Positions 1 to 5,568 of a stretch of 6,317 nucleotides of DNA are shown one piece after another. The stretch is from Cyanobacteria bacterium UBA8803 (lineage in GTDB: Bacteria; Cyanobacteriota; Cyanobacteriia; Cyanobacteriales; Coleofasciculaceae), in NCBI GenBank assembly GCA_003505715.1, contig DNXU01000037.1, positions 1-6,317 of the forward strand, read 5' to 3'. The notes under the pieces were generated by a model. It had not been told where the DNA came from, searched no databases, and saw nothing but the letters and a program-made list of their open reading frames with translations. Each line of letters starts with the position of its first letter. The first letter of the stretch is position 1. A program made the position numbers and the translations under genes.

Positions 1-4
1 CTCC

Positions 5-13
5 TCACCTCCT
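5..13 (-). promoter_or_regulatory. Perfect Shine-Dalgarno sequence for a gene beyond the left edge
   Basis: On the minus strand this reads AGGAGGTGA, the exact complement of the 16S rRNA 3' end TCACCTCCT. It lies 6 nt after the TAA stop codon of the DUF1574 gene, so a minus-strand gene probably starts within a few bases outside the window, tightly spaced and possibly translationally coupled. A second GGAG follows immediately (bases 1-4). The partner gene itself is not visible. Confidence 0.6.
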
Positions 14-19
14 CATCCC

Positions 20-1519
20 TTAAGGACGAGGTTGAGGCCAAGGAATTTCAGGTTTAGTTGCCAGCAGACTTGATACTGCCGCAGCACCATAACGGTTGAG
101 ATGGCTAGGATCGGCAAAATACTGATTTTGATTCACCCACTGCTCCCCTAGGTCGATAAATACAAATCCACCACTAGCCGCTTGGCGCTGCATCAATTGC
201 CGAAATTGGCGTTCGCGAGTTAGGCGTACTGCGTCTAGATAGTCCCTGGTAACGGGTAAGTTGACGAACACTAAGGGAACTTGTTGCTGCTGAACGAATG
301 TTTTAATTGAATTCAGGGCAACTGTTTGCTGGCCGGAAAAGCTAAAAGGCTGGTAATCCCCATCGTAGCGACCGACTACTCGGGGGTTCCGCTGATAGTA
401 GGTTTTGGGATCGAATTTGGTCTCCATCGGTAGGAAGCCATTGGCATCAATGGCAACTGTACTGTAACCAGTAGGGTTGTTTGCTAAGCTCAGCCGTTGG
501 GGTGCGGTTATCCCTGTTAGCTGAGTTAAGAGTAATCGCTCACTAGGGGCAGGAATTGGGTTGCTAGTGGTTTCAAAAGATACCCGTGTTAACCGCCAGC
601 GTCCGGAGATTTCTGTGGTTGGAATTAATTCTGAATCTGTTGACTTGGCTTTAGAGGTGCTGGAAATTCCGGAAAGGGGAATGGTTGGGCAACCATCGGT
701 AGTATTGGGCAAAGGTTGAGGAAGTCGGGGGCGATCGCCTGCTAGTAAGCGCTGGTATCCCGCAGAGGCGGTAAGGCTTCTGAAAGTTCTGTCTACTCGC
801 CCACTGTTGAACGCTCGCACTCCATCTGCCCAGATAATTAAGCGCGGGAGTTGTTGGGCGCTTAAGAGTTGCCGGAGTTGAAAGTCAATGAATTGAGCAG
901 TAGCACCATTGACGGCAAAGTTGAAAATTCTCATACCGCCTTTACCCTGTCTTGCCAAAGCTTGTTGCAGTTGCTGGGGATCGACACCTACCAATGCCCT
1001 GGAACTGCCGACGATCAGGATATCTGGAGGGCCAAGGGCAGCAGTATAAGATAGGTAAAGTACCAGCTGCTCTTCAAAGATCGGGTTGTTAAAGGTGGGG
1101 AAGGGTAGAGGTGGGCTGGTGGTTTTGGCTTTTTGTTGGGCAATATCCAGGTTTCTGAAATATTCCCCTACTTTTTTTTGAGCATAAGCTCGTTTGGGAC
1201 TATCTGGCGGAATTGATTGCATTGCCTCAATGGCTTGCAACCATCCCACAACCACTAAATCCCAGTCTTGGGGAGATTGAGCGGACTGGGCGAGATTGGC
1301 AGCGCTTGCTGCTTTCGTAATAGCTTTGGTAAAGGAGTCGATTTGCGGACAGTTTGACGGTATTTGATCGGACACCACTGTGAGGGAGGCTGAATTTGTC
1401 GTAGCGGATGAGGTTCGGTTTTCTGAGGTGTCCGATGGTGAGATAGAGGAACTGCCCGCAGCAAAGGTTAGCAGCGCAACGGTAGCAACACCAGGGAGTC
1501 GAAGGCAGAAGTTAGACAT
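20..1519 (-). CDS. DUF1574-type SGNH/GDSL-fold exported protein with helical-repeat N-terminus
   Basis: The 499-residue product has a short hydrophobic N-terminus (about residues 8-22, one Arg before it) that reads as a signal peptide or anchor, so it should act outside the cytoplasm. A low-complexity Ser/Thr linker follows (about 23-50). Residues 60-130 are Ala-rich and helical, with the W..AI..M..IP..S pattern seen in TPR-like segments of cyanobacterial exported proteins. The SGNH-like part begins with ILIVGSSR (168-174, likely nucleophile Ser172 or Ser173), continues with FNFAVNGA (199-206, block II with Asn204), and ends with the block V pair DPSH (Asp470, His473). This order resembles DUF1574, DltD and AlgJ/AlgX proteins, which in other bacteria help O-acylate surface polymers with an MBOAT partner. 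Enzymatic activity and substrate are inference. The ATG start has no clear Shine-Dalgarno sequence; a HIP1 site lies directly upstream. Confidence 0.75.
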   Translation of the reverse strand: MSNFCLRLPGVATVALLTFAAGSSSISPSDTSENRTSSATTNSASLTVVSDQIPSNCPQIDSFTKAITKAASAANLAQSAQSPQDWDLVVVGWLQAIEAMQSIPPDSPKRAYAQKKVGEYFRNLDIAQQKAKTTSPPLPFPTFNNPIFEEQLVLYLSYTAALGPPDILIVGSSRALVGVDPQQLQQALARQGKGGMRIFNFAVNGATAQFIDFQLRQLLSAQQLPRLIIWADGVRAFNSGRVDRTFRSLTASAGYQRLLAGDRPRLPQPLPNTTDGCPTIPLSGISSTSKAKSTDSELIPTTEISGRWRLTRVSFETTSNPIPAPSERLLLTQLTGITAPQRLSLANNPTGYSTVAIDANGFLPMETKFDPKTYYQRNPRVVGRYDGDYQPFSFSGQQTVALNSIKTFVQQQQVPLVFVNLPVTRDYLDAVRLTRERQFRQLMQRQAASGGFVFIDLGEQWVNQNQYFADPSHLNRYGAAAVSSLLATKPEIPWPQPRP

Positions 1520-1603
1520 AGGGCGATCGCACTCTCATCATCCCTTCATTATGCTTGACGTTCTATTACTTCATTAAAACTACGGTTTGTCGCTAGGGAT
1601 ATG

Positions 1604-1632
1604 TTGCATTATGAAAGTATTTTTGGTAGGAT
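1604..1632 (+). promoter_or_regulatory. Candidate sigma70-type promoter of the cyclotransferase-like gene
   Basis: TTGCAT (1604-1609, 4/6 match to TTGACA) and TAGGAT (1627-1632, 4/6 match to TATAAT) are separated by 17 bp. Initiation would fall near 1639, about 30 nt before the ATG at 1669. The -10 hexamer lies partly inside an inverted repeat, TTGGTA at 1623-1628 and TACCAA at 1636-1641 (7-nt loop), which could be an operator. Both elements are modest matches, so this is tentative. Confidence 0.3.
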
Positions 1633-1668
1633 GCTTACCAATAAAGAAATTAGAGTCTTTAGCAACCG

Positions 1669-2241
1669 ATGAGAGCCACGTCTAGCGAGCTTCAAGAGGC
1701 ACCGACACAGTTTTTCCGGTATTCCCAACAAAGGGCGAATGTAAAACAGCTGCCGCAAATTGAGCCAAGTTTTTATTACTTCGCTTATGGCTCTTGTATG
1801 TGCCCAGTGGATTTAAAGCGATCGCTCGGCGAAAATACTCACGCTTTCGTTATTGGTCCGGCAAGCCTTAAAGACTATCGGTTAGGTTTTTACCGCAAAT
1901 CTCAGCTTCGTAACTGTGGGGTACTGGATATGGTGCCAGATCCCACATCAACCGTTGAAGGGGTGTTGTATCGCTTGCCTTGGCGGTTGAGTGAGGCATT
2001 GGATAAGCGAGAAGAAGTCCCTCAGGGCGGTTACCGACGAGAAGCGATCGCTGTTCACCATAACGGGCGTCTGTATCAGAATGTCCGTACCTATGTGGTA
2101 GTGGATAAGCTGGCAGAGGAACTAGCTCCCAACGATTGGTATTTTAATGTGGTACTCCGAGGCGCAATTACTTGTGGGCTACCAGAGTCTTATTGCTGGC
2201 AGCTATTTAACCATATGTATAAGCTCCAGCAGCGTTATTAG
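1669..2241 (+). CDS. Gamma-glutamylcyclotransferase-like (GGCT/AIG2 fold) protein
   Basis: The 190-residue product has the hallmarks of the GGCT/AIG2-like fold. Residues 37-42 give the substrate-loop motif with Y40-G41-S42, and LDKREEVPQGGYRR (111-124) aligns with the family pattern L-D-x-x-E-G-x-x-x-G-x-Y, placing the probable catalytic acid at Glu115. Enzymes of this fold cyclise gamma-glutamyl amines or peptides to 5-oxoproline in the cytoplasm, but many members have no proven substrate, so glutathione should not be assumed. Two departures from the common sequence are visible: CMCP (43-46) follows YGS where many members have N-M, and Glu116 replaces the Gly after the catalytic Glu. About 35 polar residues precede the core. 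The ATG at 1669 is the only ATG before the motif and has no clear Shine-Dalgarno sequence. The gene stands alone, divergent from the DUF1574 gene and convergent with the coaBC run. Confidence 0.8.
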   Translation: MRATSSELQEAPTQFFRYSQQRANVKQLPQIEPSFYYFAYGSCMCPVDLKRSLGENTHAFVIGPASLKDYRLGFYRKSQLRNCGVLDMVPDPTSTVEGVLYRLPWRLSEALDKREEVPQGGYRREAIAVHHNGRLYQNVRTYVVVDKLAEELAPNDWYFNVVLRGAITCGLPESYCWQLFNHMYKLQQRY

Positions 2242-2301
2242 TAGGCTGAGGGAGAGGAAGTAACTAAACAGGACTTACGCAAGTACAAATATATATTGAG
2301 A

Positions 2302-2439
2302 ATGGTGCGTTAGCTACCGCGTAATACCAAATCCGGCTCGACAACCCCTCTTATCTTCTTCCTCTTCTTCGTGTCCTTGGCGTCTTCGTGGTTTATTTAA
2401 AAGGGGGGTAATGACAGCGGATTTGGTATAACGCACCAT
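2302..2439. repeat. MITE-like interrupted inverted repeat
   Basis: The left arm is ATGGTGCGTTA (2302-2312), a 12-nt interruption (2313-2324), then TACCAAATCCG (2325-2335). The right arm is CGGATTTGGTA (2418-2428) joined directly to TAACGCACCAT (2429-2439). The 22 matching positions pair perfectly apart from the interruption. Pairing continues inward less exactly: CCCCTCTTA near 2345-2353 against TAAAAGGGG starting at 2398. The loop holds a pyrimidine-rich stretch including GTGTCCTTGGCGTCTTCGTG, a kind of sequence I recall from dispersed cyanobacterial intergenic repeats. There is no coding capacity, so it would be non-autonomous. It lies between the convergent 3' ends of the cyclotransferase-like gene and the small membrane protein, and its RNA hairpin could end transcription from both sides. 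The AGGACTTACGCAAGT stretch at 2270-2284 may be part of the same or another repeat. Confidence 0.6.
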
Positions 2440-2462
2440 ACCAAAACTTGATTGAGACGCGC

Positions 2463-2990
2463 TCATGAGCATAGCTGTGTTGAATAATTTTGATGTCCTC
2501 TATTAGGCTGGCAAGTCCATGCCTTCCAAGCGTTAATCAGCTTCCAAGCTCCATCCGCCCCCTTCTTTAGCTCTACGCGATGCTTCTGACCTCGTACCGA
2601 ATCATCAGCGAATCCATCGTCTGTAATTATTACAACTATTACTCCTGGTTGATTATCAATATCGGCTTTGGCTACTTCAATGATGCGGGATCTACGGCCT
2701 TCTTCTTCGATAGACATCTCCGGGACAAATTTTAATGCCACTTGCATAACGTCTTTAGTCCATGCTTCATTATTTTGAGCAGCTTTCTCCACCACTCTGT
2801 TGAAATCTACCACCTCTAGCTGTTTGTAAGACTCAACCTCTCCCTCGGTTGTTAAATTTTGGGAAGATTTAAGTGTGGGTGGAACAGTTAAGGCAATCGT
2901 GACAAACATTGTCAATAAAATCCCGGCAAATATGCCTACAACAACTGCTACGCGAGAATAAATTCTATTTGGTCTAGGCTCAATCATCAT
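2463..2990 (-). CDS. Membrane-anchored protein of unknown function with conserved-looking Cys-containing C-terminus
   Basis: I do not recognise a characterised family. The 175-residue product has a short basic N-terminus (Arg6, Arg9, Arg13), one hydrophobic span (about 14-36), and a soluble remainder probably outside the cytoplasm. The middle is charged (55-115). The end reads as beta-rich: GVIVVIITDD (116-125), HRVELKKG (137-144), then WKLINAWKAWTCQ (149-161) and RGHQNYSTQLC (164-174). I recall a W-x-C-x-x-G-R-G-H-Q...C ending in other cyanobacterial hypothetical proteins; Cys160 and Cys174 could form a disulfide if the domain is exported. Its start lies 36 nt downstream of the coaBC stop codon, so it is probably read from the same transcript. 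Two ATG codons are adjacent (2988-2990 and 2985-2987), with GAGG just before them; the second has slightly better spacing. Confidence 0.65.
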   Translation of the reverse strand: MMIEPRPNRIYSRVAVVVGIFAGILLTMFVTIALTVPPTLKSSQNLTTEGEVESYKQLEVVDFNRVVEKAAQNNEAWTKDVMQVALKFVPEMSIEEEGRRSRIIEVAKADIDNQPGVIVVIITDDGFADDSVRGQKHRVELKKGADGAWKLINAWKAWTCQPNRGHQNYSTQLCS

Positions 2991-3026
2991 GCCTCATTTA
3001 ATTGCTCAGTACTTAATCTAATCAAC

Positions 3027-4244
3027 TTAGCTCTGCCCCTTTGAACTCACAAAATCAAAGAGATAATGAGCCATTTGTAACTTACTGCAAGGTTCAATAG
3101 TTTGTTGGTTTCCTCGGGCGTCTAGAAAGATGGCTTGATTATTATCGCTGCCAAAACCGGCATTAGCTTGGTCAACAGGATTGGCAACAATTGCATCTAG
3201 TTTTTTGTTATTCAACTTCTGTAAAGCTGGCGTGACAATATCACCAGTTTGTGCAGCAAACCCGACTAACTGTTGATGGGGCTGTTTGAGATGGCCCAAC
3301 TCCGCTAAGATATCCGGCACTGGTTCTAGGGGTAAAGTTGGGGGGAGTAATTTCTTAGGTAACTTTTGTTCGGCGTATTCAGCTGGCTTCACATCAGCTA
3401 CTGCCGCTGCCATTACAATCAGATCTGCCTCTGGGAAATAGGTGAGCATCGCTTCCCGCATTTGAGCGGCACTCACCACGGGAATTGCCCGCATTCCTGT
3501 GGGAATTTCCCCTGTTATCGGTGCATGAACCAGCGTCACTGCTGCTCCCCGATGCATGGCTGCTCGTGCCAAAGCCAATCCCATCTTACCTGTGGAAGGA
3601 TTGCCTAGAAAGCGTACCGGGTCGAGATGTTCTCGCGTGCCGCCAGTACTAATTAATATTCGCTTTCCTGCTAAATCGCGCTTACCACCAGTGTGCAGCA
3701 GAGATTGGATCGAGGTTAGAATTTCCGCAGGTTCTGCCATGCGTCCGGCACCGATGCGATCGCAAGCCAATAGTCCCGCACTTGGCCCCACCGCATGATA
3801 TCTGGGATCGGTTAACAGTTGTTGCCAGTTGCGTTGCACCGATTGGGCTTCCCACATTTCTGTATTCATTGCTGGCGCTAAGAGTATGGGACAGGAGGAA
3901 GCTAGTACAGTATTTGTTAATAAGTTATCTGCTAAGCCATAGGCTAACTTGGCTAAAGTATTAGCCGTCAGGGGAGCAAGCACAAAGACTTCTGCCCATT
4001 CCCCCAACTCAATATGGACTGGGCGATGGTGAATGGGTTGCCAGAAGACGCGATCGGTATAAGCGGGGTGGCGCGAGAGGGTGGTGACGGTTAAAGGAGT
4101 GATAAATTCCCTAGCTGCCTGGGTGAGAATTGCCCTAACTTCCACCCCCATCTTAAAGAGGCTGGAAATAAGTTCACAAACTTTATAGGCGGCAATACCG
4201 CCGCCTATACCAATGAGAACTCGGCGATCGCGAAGTGTCTGCAT
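3027..4244 (-). CDS. coaBC: Bifunctional phosphopantothenoylcysteine decarboxylase / phosphopantothenate-cysteine ligase
   Basis: This 405-residue enzyme carries out two consecutive steps of coenzyme A synthesis in the cytoplasm: nucleotide-dependent joining of cysteine to 4'-phosphopantothenate (CoaB) and FMN-dependent decarboxylation to 4'-phosphopantetheine (CoaC). The N-terminal CoaC flavoprotein domain (about 1-185) shows [10 protein letters not shown] (12-21), the active-site His77 in VHIEL, the PAMNTEMW signature (124-131, Asn127), and Cys161 on the substrate lid in [12 protein letters not shown]. The CoaB domain (about 190-400) shows [17 protein letters not shown] (199-215), STGKMG (217-222), [12 protein letters not shown] (279-290) and a Lys-rich loop (294-298). 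Length and motif content are normal for the fused bacterial enzyme, so both activities look intact. I chose ATG at 4244; an in-frame TTG three codons upstream (4253) is less likely. No Shine-Dalgarno sequence is obvious. The gene follows DUF2555 by 60 nt and precedes the small membrane protein. Confidence 0.95.
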   Translation of the reverse strand: MQTLRDRRVLIGIGGGIAAYKVCELISSLFKMGVEVRAILTQAAREFITPLTVTTLSRHPAYTDRVFWQPIHHRPVHIELGEWAEVFVLAPLTANTLAKLAYGLADNLLTNTVLASSCPILLAPAMNTEMWEAQSVQRNWQQLLTDPRYHAVGPSAGLLACDRIGAGRMAEPAEILTSIQSLLHTGGKRDLAGKRILISTGGTREHLDPVRFLGNPSTGKMGLALARAAMHRGAAVTLVHAPITGEIPTGMRAIPVVSAAQMREAMLTYFPEADLIVMAAAVADVKPAEYAEQKLPKKLLPPTLPLEPVPDILAELGHLKQPHQQLVGFAAQTGDIVTPALQKLNNKKLDAIVANPVDQANAGFGSDNNQAIFLDARGNQQTIEPCSKLQMAHYLFDFVSSKGQS

Positions 4245-4304
4245 AGAAAGCAAAACTCAAGAGTTAGGTAGGATTTCGGCATTTAACTTCTTCTTACCAC
4301 GAGT

Positions 4305-4517
4305 TCAAGCTTCATCGTAACCTTCCAGATCTAGCAAGTAGAGGTAAGGTTCTACCAACTCCGGGCGTTGAAACGCCACCGCTCGCAGCAAATGCCAATC
4401 ATCTAGTCCTGCAAAGGCATTGCTGTAATCATCCCGCTCTAGACGTGCAGCTAGTTCAGCTACGTCTTCTGGTGTGAGAGCTGAAATATCCCGCTTGGAA
4501 ATGGTTGAAGTTGCCAT
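4305..4517 (-). CDS. DUF2555 family small cyanobacterial protein
   Basis: The 70-residue acidic protein has no signal peptide or membrane segment and is probably cytoplasmic. It reads as a compact helical protein: LTPEDVAELAARLERDDYSN (14-33), then FAGLDDWHLLRAVAFQRPEL (35-54) and a Leu/Tyr-rich end (VEPYLYLLDLEGYDEA). From memory this matches DUF2555, a family I associate with cyanobacteria; no biochemical role can be read from the sequence. The start is well supported by GGGAGG (4526-4531) 8 nt upstream of the ATG. It is the first gene of the run leading into coaBC and the membrane protein, 60 nt ahead of coaBC on the same strand, so co-transcription is likely. Confidence 0.8.
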   Translation of the reverse strand: MATSTISKRDISALTPEDVAELAARLERDDYSNAFAGLDDWHLLRAVAFQRPELVEPYLYLLDLEGYDEA

Positions 4518-4687
4518 TGCTCCTGCCTCCCTTGATAGGATCTCTAATAAAGCACTGTACCCGTCTAACAGCCGCTTTTAATATTATCGCTACTCCCTAA
4601 CTTAACTATGGTTAAGGGATTGTTAGTTTTTTGGCAAGGGATTTGGTAACGGATGTAACAAATATCACAGATGCGGTCAACTGTTAT

Positions 4688-5299
4688 TTAGGTATTGACT
4701 AAAATAAAATCCCGGACTACTTCGATGACTTCTGGGATAATTTCATGACCCATATCAACTTCTTTGTACTGCATTGGCGCTCCTAAACCGAGCAAATAAT
4801 CCCGTAACCGCTGAGCTGCGCTTATGGGGACGACAACATCTTGTTTGCCATGCACAATTAAAACGGGCGGTAAAGGAGGTTCAACCTCTTGGGGTGTTCT
4901 GTGCAAATAGCCGCTCATTGATATTAAACCAGCGACGGGTAAGCTTAACCCTACATCAAGAGTCATTGCTCCACCCTGAGAAAAACCACTCACAATTGTG
5001 GATGATAAGGGGATGCCAGTAATGCTTTCTAGGGACTGGAGCCAGTCTACTAGCAGCATTTGGCTTTGTGCTAGTCCTTGATAATCCTCTCGTTCGAGGT
5101 CGTACCACATCTTGCCATCGGGTATTTGTGCGTGAGGAAAAGGTCCATTGGGTAGCAAGAATTGGTAATTGGGTAGAACCAATTCCTGCACGAGAGAAAC
5201 TAAATCTTGAGCATTGGCTCCCCAGCCATGCAACATTACGACCAACCCAGCTGGTCGCTGATTTGTTTCTGGTGGAATTGAAATAGCGTCGAGAGACAG
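4688..5299 (-). CDS. Phospholipase/carboxylesterase-type alpha/beta hydrolase, probable CTG start
   Basis: The product is a cytoplasmic serine hydrolase of the phospholipase/carboxylesterase (YpfH/acyl-protein-thioesterase-like) family. In the 203-residue version, the oxyanion-hole strand VVMLHGWG lies at 20-27, GFSQGG at 105-110 gives nucleophile Ser107, GKQDVVVP at 152-158 gives Asp154, and GHE gives His185; the triad is complete. The first ATG or TTG codons (TTG at 5245, ATG at 5236) fall inside the first beta strand and would remove family-typical sequence. The frame stays open upstream to a TAA, and the predicted MSLDAISIPPETNQRPAG start resembles the usual N-terminus. The only start with good signals is CTG at 5299, 7 nt after AGGAG (5307-5311). 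Substrate is unknown: esters or small acyl groups are typical. The gene has its own promoter and looks monocistronic. The enzyme class is secure; the start codon is inference. Confidence 0.85.
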   Translation of the reverse strand: MSLDAISIPPETNQRPAGLVVMLHGWGANAQDLVSLVQELVLPNYQFLLPNGPFPHAQIPDGKMWYDLEREDYQGLAQSQMLLVDWLQSLESITGIPLSSTIVSGFSQGGAMTLDVGLSLPVAGLISMSGYLHRTPQEVEPPLPPVLIVHGKQDVVVPISAAQRLRDYLLGLGAPMQYKEVDMGHEIIPEVIEVVRDFILVNT

Positions 5300-5306
5300 G
5301 GGCTTA

Positions 5307-5311
5307 CTCCT
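5307..5311 (-). promoter_or_regulatory. Shine-Dalgarno sequence that decides the hydrolase CTG start
   Basis: AGGAG on the minus strand is followed by TAAGCCC and then CTG (5299-5297), a 7-nt spacing. No ATG, GTG or TTG in the hydrolase frame lies between the upstream stop codon and the TTG at 5245, and that TTG has only a weak CTGGG before it. Confidence 0.6.
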
Positions 5312-5346
5312 GGAAAATACAATTTAGACTATATTTTTGTGGATAG

Positions 5347-5374
5347 ATTATCTATAACTTGGTATCTATTTCAA
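5347..5374 (-). promoter_or_regulatory. Sigma70-type promoter of the hydrolase gene
   Basis: On the minus strand TTGAAA (5374-5369, 5/6 match to TTGACA) is separated by 16 bp from GATAAT (5352-5347, 5/6 match to TATAAT). Transcription should start near 5340, leaving a leader of about 40 nt to the CTG codon at 5299, which also fits that start. The -10 box lies inside the palindrome ATAGAT-T-ATCTAT (5343-5355), and a third ATCTAT copy lies at 5364-5369, so a repressor could bind across the promoter. Confidence 0.5.
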
Positions 5375-5398
5375 TTATGCACGCAATCCCTCCCATCT

Positions 5399-5420
5399 TT
5401 TGTCATGATTGAATGACAAA
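5399..5420. repeat. Inverted repeat TTTGTCAT-N6-ATGACAAA upstream of the hydrolase promoter
   Basis: Two perfect 8-bp arms are separated by GATTGA. Size and spacing are those of a dimeric-regulator operator (compare the TGTGA-N6-TCACA layout of Crp sites, although the bases differ). It sits about 25 bp upstream of the -35 box of the hydrolase promoter, a position suited to activation. Which protein binds, if any, is unknown. Confidence 0.4.
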
Positions 5421-5423
5421 CAT

Positions 5424-5448
5424 CCCATGGCTAATTATTAGCCATGGG
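5424..5448. repeat. Perfect 25-bp palindrome, possible terminator hairpin or operator
   Basis: CCCATGGCTAAT and its exact reverse complement ATTAGCCATGGG flank a single central T. As RNA it forms a 10-bp stem with a 5-nt loop, readable from either strand. It lies about 120 nt past the stop codon of the Crp-type gene and could end that transcript, but neither strand has a T run after the stem, so it is not a classical intrinsic terminator. A DNA-binding site is equally possible. Confidence 0.5.
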
Positions 5449-5497
5449 AGCAATATAAACTTGTCAGTTAAATACACGGCAGCTTATTCAGTTGCAC

Positions 5498-5522
5498 AGG
5501 CTAACTACTATAAGGGTAGCCT
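5498..5522 (-). terminator. Weak stem-loop downstream of the Crp-type gene
   Basis: AGGCTA (5498-5503) and TAGCCT (5517-5522) can pair around a 13-nt loop, about 47 nt after the stop codon of the regulator. The stem is short and has no T run after it, so its role in termination is tentative. Confidence 0.2.
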
Positions 5523-5568
5523 TCTTGTACAAGATAGGTAAATCGAATATATAATTATAGCTGCTGTA

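Noticed and set aside
869..1054. Plus-strand open frame of 61 codons inside the DUF1574 gene
   Set aside because: It lies wholly within a well-supported gene on the other strand, its product resembles no family, and it has no promoter or ribosome binding site.
2461..2470. Palindrome GCTCATGAGC at the end of the small membrane-protein gene
   Set aside because: At 10 bp it is expected occasionally by chance, and it overlaps the coding end without any repeat copy or promoter nearby.
3366..3964. Three overlapping plus-strand open frames inside coaBC
   Set aside because: They are antisense to conserved CoaBC motifs, have biased unnatural composition and no family resemblance.
4601..4632. Hairpin CTTAAC-TATG-GTTAAG followed by a T run on the plus strand, resembling an intrinsic terminator
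   Set aside because: No plus-strand gene ends upstream of it. For the minus-strand hydrolase, which it could serve, there is no T run on that side, so a terminator role is not supported.
4774..5286. Two plus-strand open frames opposite the hydrolase gene
   Set aside because: They mirror the hydrolase coding frame, and their products resemble no known family.
5516..5530. NtcA-like site GTA...TAC near the end of the regulator gene
   Set aside because: The spacing between GTA (5516-5518) and TAC (5528-5530) is 9 bp, not the 8 bp of the NtcA consensus, and no NtcA-type promoter is positioned with it.
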